Assembly: GCA_947505055.1 (NCBI GenBank)
Contig: CANNLO010000123.1
Coordinates: 1 to 11,971, forward strand
Reading direction: 5' to 3'
Length of the DNA stretch: 11,971 nt
Source: Methylococcaceae bacterium
Lineage (GTDB): Bacteria > Pseudomonadota > Gammaproteobacteria > Methylococcales > Methylomonadaceae
Shown here: piece by piece, positions 7,509 through 11,971 of the stretch
Position numbering within the stretch: position 1 is the stretch's first letter
Layout of the letters: each line of letters begins with the position of its first letter
Position numbers and translations under genes: made by a program
Notes under the pieces: generated by a model
Seen by the model: only the letters and a program-made list of their open reading frames with translations
What the model was told of the DNA's origin: nothing
Databases searched by the model: none

Positions 7509-9108
7509 TCCTATACTGACGGTTGAGAATTTAAGCGTTACTTTTAATCAGCAGCAGAAAGTTGTTGATGACATCAGTTTTAGCCTCTATGCCGGTGAGA
7601 CCTTTGCTTTGGTCGGTGAGTCTGGTTCTGGTAAATCGTTAACCGCTTTGTCGGTACTTAGATTGCTGCCCAATAATGCCAAGCTTGAAGCGGTAACGAT
7701 TAAGCTGCAAGGCGATGATTTACTAAACCACTCTGAATTTGAGCTGTGTAAAATCCGTGGTCGTCGCATCGGTTTTATTTTTCAGGATCCGATGTCGTCC
7801 CTCAATCCGGTGATGACTATCGGTAGTCAGATTGAAGAAGTTATCAATCTGCATTATGACTTATCCAAAGCGGCTATTAAGCAACGGGTGTTGGAATTAT
7901 TACAGCAAGTAGAACTGCCCGAACCAGAGCAGCGCATTAAAGCCTATCCGCATCAGCTTTCCGGCGGTCAGCGCCAGCGGGTCATGATCGCTATTGCCCT
8001 GGCAGGCAAGCCGGACTTACTGATTGCCGATGAACCAACCACGTCTCTGGATGTCACCATTCAGGCGCAAATTTTGGTGTTGTTGAAAAATATTCAGAAG
8101 CAAACTGGCATGGCGCTATGGTTGATTAGTCATGATTTAGCGCTGGTATCAACTTTGGCAGATCGGGTGGCGGTCATGCAGCAGGGTAGAATCGTTGAAA
8201 CCGGCATTACCGCCGAGTTTTTTGCACAACCCAAACATCCTTATACCCGCAAGTTGTTAAATGCCTTGCCGTCAATGCAAAGTTGTTTAACTCATAGTAA
8301 GCCCGAGAATCCACCGTTACTTCAAGTCAGCGATTTTTATTGTTATTACCCGATTCGCAAAGGATTGTTCAAGCGAGTCGTGGATTTTGTAAGAGCCGTT
8401 GATGGCGTGAGTTTTAATCTGCAACAAGGTAAAACCCTGGCGCTGGTTGGTGAGTCCGGTTGCGGAAAAACCACCTTGGGCAAGAGCTTGTTAAACCTCA
8501 TTCCCGGTAGTAGTGGCAGTGTTGTTATCAATGGAATCGAGTTAAATAACTTAACCGGTGAAGCCTTGCGGCAACAACGAGCCAATATCCAGATCGTATT
8601 TCAGGACCCATTTTCCTCAATGAATCCGCGCATGCTGGTTGGCGACATCATTGCCGAAGGTATCAGTGCCTTGCATCCCAAGATTAGCCAAGCCGAGCGT
8701 AAAGTCAGAGTCCGACGACTGTTGCAGCAAGTTGATTTGCCTGAAGATTCGGCGCTGCGTTATCCGCATGAATTTTCCGGCGGCCAGCGTCAGCGTATCT
8801 GCATAGCCCGCGCCTTGGCAGTTGAACCCAAGCTGATCGTTTGCGACGAACCCACCAGTGCGCTGGACGTATCGGTACAAGCGCAGATTATTCAATTGCT
8901 TAAAACCCTGCAACAGGAAAAAGGCGTGAGTTATTTGTTCATTACTCATGATCTTGCCGTCGTCGCAGAAATCGCTGATGACGTGGCGGTGATGTATCAA
9001 GGGAAAATAATAGAGCAGGGCAGTGTGGCGGAGGTTTTGACCCAGCCTAAGCATGTTTATACCAAAAAATTATTGGCGGCAGTGTCAGTTATGAAAGTGG
9101 ATAGTTGA
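7501..9108 (+). CDS. ABC transporter ATP-binding protein with two nucleotide-binding domains (YejF type)
   Basis: This is the cytoplasmic energy-coupling subunit of the importer; both ATPase domains are fused in one 535-residue chain. Domain 1 has Walker A GESGSGKS (39-46), Q-loop FQDP (94-97), signature LSGGQ (153-157), Walker B LLIADEP (173-179) and switch His211. Domain 2 has GESGCGKT (317-324), FQDP (367-370), FSGGQ (425-429), LIVCDEP (445-451) and His483. All key residues are present in both, so both sites should be active. After each domain comes the peptide-transporter motif QPKH(P/V)YT(R/K). The length and the linker [17 protein letters not shown] match E. coli YejF (529). The start chosen is ATG 7501, with GGAG five bases upstream and overlap with the permease stop (ATGAATAA); an in-frame ATG at 7474 has less support. 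It is the last gene of the operon. Confidence 0.95.
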   Translation: MNNPILTVENLSVTFNQQQKVVDDISFSLYAGETFALVGESGSGKSLTALSVLRLLPNNAKLEAVTIKLQGDDLLNHSEFELCKIRGRRIGFIFQDPMSSLNPVMTIGSQIEEVINLHYDLSKAAIKQRVLELLQQVELPEPEQRIKAYPHQLSGGQRQRVMIAIALAGKPDLLIADEPTTSLDVTIQAQILVLLKNIQKQTGMALWLISHDLALVSTLADRVAVMQQGRIVETGITAEFFAQPKHPYTRKLLNALPSMQSCLTHSKPENPPLLQVSDFYCYYPIRKGLFKRVVDFVRAVDGVSFNLQQGKTLALVGESGCGKTTLGKSLLNLIPGSSGSVVINGIELNNLTGEALRQQRANIQIVFQDPFSSMNPRMLVGDIIAEGISALHPKISQAERKVRVRRLLQQVDLPEDSALRYPHEFSGGQRQRICIARALAVEPKLIVCDEPTSALDVSVQAQIIQLLKTLQQEKGVSYLFITHDLAVVAEIADDVAVMYQGKIIEQGSVAEVLTQPKHVYTKKLLAAVSVMKVDS

Positions 9109-9163
9109 GGAAGACAACTGCCCCGCTTTAGTCAAGCTTTAAACGCTTTTTGGGTGCGGGCAT

Positions 9164-9982
9164 TTATAAAGCCGGTTTAGCTAGGATCAAGTTAATTTCG
9201 TTGATCAACAAGGCCAATGTAAGCTCGGTTTTTTTCAATACAGCTTCTAAACTTGTATTATCGTGTTGTTTAAGCACCAGTTCCAATTCAGCAGTCAACT
9301 CACTCAGTTGGGCTTGTGCCATCGAAGCAGCACTGCCTTTAAGTTTGTGGGCAATCAAGTTGGCGGTTTCCTTAGCGCCGGCCTGATAAGCCGTTCTGAT
9401 TAAGCTAATGTCATCTGCATGATTAGCGCAAAATAACGACAACATTTTTTTGTAGACCACAACGTTGTTGCCGGTCTGTTTTTTTACAAACACGAGGTCA
9501 ACGCCGGTCAATTGCGGAAACTCCGGTACGGTGTTAGCGATTGTCACGTCGGTTATTATGGAACTCTCAACTCGGGGCTTAACCCAACGTTCCAGGGTCT
9601 TAAAAAAAGGATCCCAGTCGAGTGGTTTACCGATATGATCGTTCATGCCGCTGGCCAGGCAACGCTCGATATCAGCTGGCATGACATTGGCGGTCATAGC
9701 GATGATGGGTAGCGTTGCAAAACGCGGATCAGAGCGAATTTGTCGACTTGCTTCAAAACCATCCATCACCGGCATATGACAATCCATTAACACCGCGGAA
9801 TAATCTTTCTGGCGTATCATCGTAATAGCTTCCAAACCGTTATTGGCGATATCAACTTGTATGCCTTCGTTGGCCAGTATTTCAGGCATAAACTCCTGAT
9901 TGATCAAATTATCTTCAACCAACAACAGATAAGCATTGTTAAGCGTGGGATAGGTTTTTGATGTTGGGTCAGCTGTTGGCAT
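9164..9982 (-). CDS. Stand-alone REC-HPt phosphorelay protein, probably the C-terminus of a lost hybrid histidine kinase
   Basis: The 272-residue protein has a receiver domain (about 17-134) and a histidine phosphotransfer domain (about 160-265), with no DNA-binding or kinase part. The receiver shows acidic VEDN (Glu23, Asp24), phospho-acceptor Asp67 in VLMDCHMPVMDG, Thr97 in AMTAN and Lys119 in IGKP. The HPt motif AHKLKGSA gives phospho-His212. CLASGMNDHIGKP and the HPt spacing are typical of the ends of hybrid sensor kinases. The N-terminus PTADPTSKTYPT resembles an inter-domain linker. Just upstream, codons for P-R-T-E-P extend this linker to an in-frame TGA at 9998-10000, and no kinase sequence lies beyond it. 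The ATG at 9982 has only a poor ribosome site. It may be a functional orphan relay or a remnant. It converges on the transporter operon. Confidence 0.82.
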   Translation of the reverse strand: MPTADPTSKTYPTLNNAYLLLVEDNLINQEFMPEILANEGIQVDIANNGLEAITMIRQKDYSAVLMDCHMPVMDGFEASRQIRSDPRFATLPIIAMTANVMPADIERCLASGMNDHIGKPLDWDPFFKTLERWVKPRVESSIITDVTIANTVPEFPQLTGVDLVFVKKQTGNNVVVYKKMLSLFCANHADDISLIRTAYQAGAKETANLIAHKLKGSAASMAQAQLSELTAELELVLKQHDNTSLEAVLKKTELTLALLINEINLILAKPAL

Positions 9983-10218
9983 CGGCTCGGTACGGGGTCA
10001 TTCTTATCCACACTGGTTATTGCTAAAGAATACCGAGGTTTCCCGGCTAAATTCAAGAGACATAGCTGCCATTCATGCAATAATTAAAGATGACATACTA
10101 CCATAGAAAATTGGAGTTAAAACTCACTCATCTAGGTGCGTTTTTTTGGATAGTAACAGAAGCGGCAGCAAGCAAGCTTTAGGAATGAGGGTTACCGCGT
10201 TATTTTTGGATAATTATA
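9983..10218. other. Intergenic stretch without a recognised gene
   Basis: I find no kinase remnant in any minus-strand frame upstream of the REC-HPt gene, and no partner gene for the DUF2442-like pseudogene. One 22-codon ORF (minus strand, MAAMSLEFSRETSVFFSNNQCG) is present but unsupported. A 10-base direct repeat, TTTTTGGATA, occurs at 10143-10152 and 10203-10212. Confidence 0.5.
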
Positions 10219-10485
10219 ATGAATACCACAATTTATAATTCAGAATCTGTTGCGATTACAGCTTGGGCAGAATAAAGAGTCATTTATATTGAATTAACCG
10301 ACGGCAGAATTTTTGGATTTCCGGCGGATCGTTTTCTTCTGTTAAATCAAACATCTGATGACCAAATTAAAAAGGATAAAATTGAAGTGGGTGGTTATGT
10401 TTTAAGATGGGGAGAATTGGATGAAGGTTTAACAGTAAGGGGGAATAGTCGCAGGACAGTTTCAGTTACCTTTACCTCGCGCTGA
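10219..10485 (+). pseudogene. DUF2442-like gene interrupted by one in-frame stop
   Basis: Reading from ATG 10219 gives MNTTIYNSESVAITAWAE, then a TAA at 10273-10275. The same frame continues without another stop as RVIYIELTDGRIFGFPADRF, then a loop, then GGYVLRWGELDEGLTVRG, and ends at TGA 10483-10485. The pattern 'L.DGR...P' followed by 'GGY...W.ELDE...V.G' is that of DUF2442, a family of small proteins of about 80-90 residues with no established function, often next to DUF4160 and toxin-antitoxin genes. The whole frame is 88 codons before the TGA, the usual length, so a single C-to-T change (CAA to TAA) explains the break. No good alternative start lies after the stop. A sequencing error is possible. 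Confidence 0.75.
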
Positions 10486-10577
10486 ATAATAGTCATGTCG
10501 GGTTGAAAAGCACCAGTCCGGCATCTAGGGTCCTTTATTGTGTTGTCGTTTTTGTGGGACAGAAAAGTCATTCAAGC

Positions 10578-10603
10578 GGCGCAATACGCTACCCTATTGC
10601 GCC
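10578..10603. repeat. Hairpin repeat (GGCGCAATA type)
   Basis: A perfect nine-base inverted repeat, GGCGCAATA (10578-10586) and TATTGCGCC (10595-10603), surrounds an eight-base loop. It lies between the pseudogene and the toxin gene. Similar hairpins occur as dispersed intergenic repeats in many gammaproteobacteria, from memory. There is no T-run, so a terminator is less likely. Confidence 0.65.
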
Positions 10604-10675
10604 CTAGGGATTCCGACCGTATTATGCCAAAAAATGTATTTCGCTTTGCTATCCCGAAACCCTATGAGCTTTAAC

Positions 10676-10957
10676 TCAGTGTTCATACCGCTTAAAATCC
10701 CGGTAAAAATTTTCATGAGAACCGTAATCCAACAAATTAAGCACTTCTGATTCCGGATTGTAAATATACGCCAATAGCATCAGGTTAAGATTGACCTTGA
10801 ATTTTAACACTCGAACCCCGGCCAAATCTCCAGTTTTTAACTCACCTGCACTGGGTTCTTTCATCAGCGTTTTAATAGCGGTTTCCAGTATTTGACGTTC
10901 CGGTCTATGGAGCCGTTTTATCGCTCTGGAAAAATGACCGCCCTGTACTACTTTCAT
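10676..10957 (-). CDS. ParE-like/RelE-fold toxin of a type II toxin-antitoxin system
   Basis: The 93-residue protein has the small RelE/ParE fold pattern: FSRAIKRLHRPERQILETAIKTLMKEPSAGE forms the two N-terminal helices, GDLAGVRVLKFKVNLNLMLLAYIY the central strands, and DYGSHENFYRDFKRYEH the C-terminal strand and tail. GELKTGDLAGV and GSHENFYRDFK are the marks of the ParE-like subgroup that pairs with ParD-like antitoxins. Family members act on either gyrase or mRNA, and the target cannot be told here. The start ATG overlaps the antitoxin stop by four bases (ATGA) and has no clear ribosome site of its own, so translation is probably coupled. The frame is intact. Confidence 0.85.
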   Translation of the reverse strand: MKVVQGGHFSRAIKRLHRPERQILETAIKTLMKEPSAGELKTGDLAGVRVLKFKVNLNLMLLAYIYNPESEVLNLLDYGSHENFYRDFKRYEH

Positions 10958-11181
10958 TCTGCTTCTGATAAGAATTCATACTCGGAGACATCCCCGGCGG
11001 CCATTTCCTGCAAGCCAATCAAAATGCCGTTAATGAATTTTACCGGCAAATCCGGATTTTCTTCGGCGATTTTTCCCAGTCTTGCCCAGTGTTCCAGTTG
11101 CATGGGTAATGAACGATGACAGGCTAGCGCTGATATTTTTGCATCCGCTATGAGTCCATCTGATAGTTTTACGGTAGCCAC
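10954..11181 (-). CDS. ParD-like antitoxin
   Basis: The 75-residue protein begins MATVKLSDGLIADAKISALACHRSLPMQLEHWARLGKIAEENPDLP, a ribbon-helix-helix N-terminus typical of ParD-like antitoxins (the 'HRS...QLEHWARLGK' block is characteristic). The acidic C-terminus (GDVSEYEFLSEAE) would bind the toxin. The start is GTG at 11181, with AAAGGA six bases upstream. It precedes and overlaps its toxin gene, the usual order, and the pair should form one autoregulated operon. A strong palindrome lies 33 bases before the start. Confidence 0.85.
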   Translation of the reverse strand: MATVKLSDGLIADAKISALACHRSLPMQLEHWARLGKIAEENPDLPVKFINGILIGLQEMAAGDVSEYEFLSEAE

Positions 11182-11204
11182 GATTTTTCCTTTACATGTT
11201 AAAA

Positions 11205-11240
11205 GTTATATAATGGTTTCTTTTTACCTAAAAAGAAACC
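11205..11240 (-). promoter_or_regulatory. Promoter and probable operator of the ParD-like/ParE-like operon
   Basis: A perfect 11-base inverted repeat, GGTTTCTTTTT (11215-11225) and AAAAAGAAACC (11230-11240), surrounds a four-base centre. A -10-like TATAAC (minus strand, 11210-11205) follows, so the palindrome would cover the spacer and -35 region. This fits repression by the antitoxin or the toxin-antitoxin complex. The same palindrome could also act as a terminator for transcripts arriving from either side. Confidence 0.55.
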
Positions 11241-11322
11241 TTTTAAATTAAAATTATTTTATGATCATGATTTAATCGACCAGTGAAAAACAGGGTAAGG
11301 AGGTTTCGTCGCTACCGATGCC

Positions 11323-11416
11323 GGCCGGGGTTTGCAACCCCGACCGAAACGTTTGAAGTCTTCAATCGTTTTCAAAACGTGAGTAACGGGGTTGCAAACC
11401 CCGTCACGCTTCGTGA
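11323..11416. repeat. Paired reverse-complementary hairpins (REPIN-like) plus a third stem-loop
   Basis: Hairpin 1 is CGGGGTT-TGC-AACCCCG (11326-11342) and hairpin 2 is CGGGGTT-GCA-AACCCCG (11387-11403). The two 17-base units are exact reverse complements, and each stem continues past one mismatch (GG/CC at 11323-11345, GT/AC at 11383-11406). Between them lies an imperfect palindrome around CTTCAA. A third small stem, TCACG/CGTGA (11404-11416), is followed by TTTTT. This is the organisation of a two-hairpin mobile repeat derived from REP sequences. It covers part of the long gap before the Phd-type gene. Confidence 0.6.
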
Positions 11417-11632
11417 TTTTTGGTTCACAATGGGATCGGGTGAGCGTGGTAAACGTTAGGTGAGTGCCGAAAGAGTGAAAAATGGCGCTGGTGATAATGA
11501 ATTTAAGGCGGGATACTTCGGTTGAGGCGGTTGAATTTCCTATCCGTCCTTATAACTTCGTGGGATCAAAGGGCAGGAGTAAAGCCAGACAGCCAGCCCC
11601 CTACGATAAAAAATCCCGCTATATTTCCTAAG
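11417..11632. other. Rest of the gene-poor gap between the two toxin-antitoxin loci
   Basis: The gap between the two antitoxin starts (11182-11763) holds the operator, the hairpin pair and the promoter region listed separately. In this remaining part I see no recognised gene. A 49-codon ORF starting at ATG 11482 and ending at 11631 has no good ribosome site and matches no family I know. Confidence 0.4.
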
Positions 11633-11635
11633 AAA

Positions 11636-11699
11636 TAGTAGTATGTTCCCTATTATTTTTGCTTTGCTTAGTCTAACCCTTTTATTTGTTATACTACTA
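11636..11699 (+). promoter_or_regulatory. Promoter and separated inverted repeat upstream of the Phd-type antitoxin
   Basis: TTAGTC (11668-11673) and TATACT (11690-11695), 16 bases apart, make a moderate sigma-70 promoter. Nine-base arms TAGTAGTAT (11636-11644) and ATACTACTA (11691-11699) are exact reverse complements 46 bases apart. The second arm overlaps the -10, as expected for an operator bound by the antitoxin, with the first arm as a possible upstream site. Confidence 0.45.
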
Positions 11700-11763
11700 A
11701 TTTGTTAGAAATGCCGTGAATAAATTTCGAACTCATATTGCTTATCAATCATAAGGAAAGGCC

Positions 11764-11971
11764 ATGAAATTAAGTCAAGCAGTCAAGCCTATAAGCTACT
11801 TACAAACAGATGCCAGTATTATTCTGGCTGATTTGGAAAAAAATCATCAGCCCGTCATAGTGACTCAAAACGGACAAGCAAAAGCGGTATTGCAAGATAT
11901 TGCCAGCTATGAAGCGACTCAAGACAGTCTCGCGTTATTAAAAATATTGGCAATGAGTTCAAAATCCAAGC
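11764..11971 (+). CDS. Phd/YefM-family antitoxin (5' part, cut by the window end)
   Basis: Translation from ATG 11764 gives MKLSQAVKPISYLQTDASII, then ADLEKNHQPVIVTQNGQAKA and VLQDIASYEATQDSLALLKI, open to the window end (69 codons). 'PVIVTQNGQAKAVL' is the core strand motif of Phd/YefM antitoxins, which bind operator DNA through the N-terminal part and neutralise a RelE/ParE- or Doc-type toxin through the C-terminal part. AAGGA (11753-11757) lies six bases before the start. A toxin gene is expected just downstream, outside the window. It is transcribed away from the ParD-like/ParE-like locus. Confidence 0.88.
   Translation, partial: MKLSQAVKPISYLQTDASIILADLEKNHQPVIVTQNGQAKAVLQDIASYEATQDSLALLKILAMSSKSK

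Noticed and set aside
8617..9054. 145-codon minus-strand ORF inside the double-ATPase gene
   Set aside because: Antisense to the conserved second nucleotide-binding domain; a shadow frame.
9134..9151. Weak stem AAGC/GCTT with T-run between the ATPase and REC-HPt genes
   Set aside because: Only four base pairs; too weak to call a terminator.
9998..10063. Short minus-strand ORF (MAAMSLEFSRETSVFFSNNQCG) that vaguely resembles the end of a kinase ATPase domain (SVFF)
   Set aside because: The similarity is four residues, and no kinase sequence lies upstream in any frame.
10143..10212. Direct repeat TTTTTGGATA at 10143 and 10203, as a possible insertion-site duplication
   Set aside because: Short and AT-rich, with no mobile element between the copies; chance is likely.
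11323..11416. Hairpin pair read as a CRISPR array
   Set aside because: Only two units in inverted orientation, with no regular spacers and no cas genes.
11482..11631. 49-codon ORF (plus strand) starting MALVIMNLRRDTSVEAVEF
   Set aside because: No good ribosome site, no recognised family, and it lies in a repeat-rich gap; coding status cannot be supported.

Overview
The window looks like a chromosomal segment of a gammaproteobacterium. The order tRNA-Val, tRNA-Asp, ppiD, fabI, peptide-type ABC transporter resembles, from memory, the ppiD-fabI region of Pseudomonas aeruginosa. The moderate-to-low GC content and the dispersed palindromic repeats would suit a methanotroph of the Methylococcales, but that placement is inference only.

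Conserved half (1-9108). The 3' end of a probable tRNA-Val is followed by a complete tRNA-Asp(GTC) and a rho-independent terminator. Next comes ppiD, a membrane-anchored periplasmic chaperone of the parvulin type. It converges on fabI (enoyl-ACP reductase, minus strand) across a near-perfect bidirectional terminator. A divergent intergenic region then leads into a four-gene operon on the plus strand. This encodes a substrate-binding protein, two permeases and a double-ATPase, joined by stop/start overlaps (ATGA, TAATG, ATGAATAA). Together they form a complete oligopeptide/YejABEF-type importer. Its unusual points are a C-terminal membrane anchor on the binding protein, an enlarged second permease, and what looks like a palindromic repeat read in frame inside that permease.

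Accessory half (9109-11971). A stand-alone REC-HPt protein (minus strand) looks like the severed C-terminus of a hybrid histidine kinase. It is followed by a DUF2442-like gene broken by one in-frame TAA (not an open ORF of normal size), a hairpin repeat, a ParD-like/ParE-like toxin-antitoxin pair (minus strand), and a roughly 580-base gene-poor stretch with paired reverse-complementary hairpins. The window ends in the 5' part of a Phd/YefM-type antitoxin gene (plus strand), cut by the window edge.

The two halves differ in character. The first is housekeeping and transport with tight operon packing. The second is a turnover zone with truncated genes, repeats and two divergent toxin-antitoxin loci. 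I do not see a clearly new multi-gene system. The most unusual items are the orphan REC-HPt phosphorelay protein, the tethered binding protein, and the repeat-derived linker in the permease.
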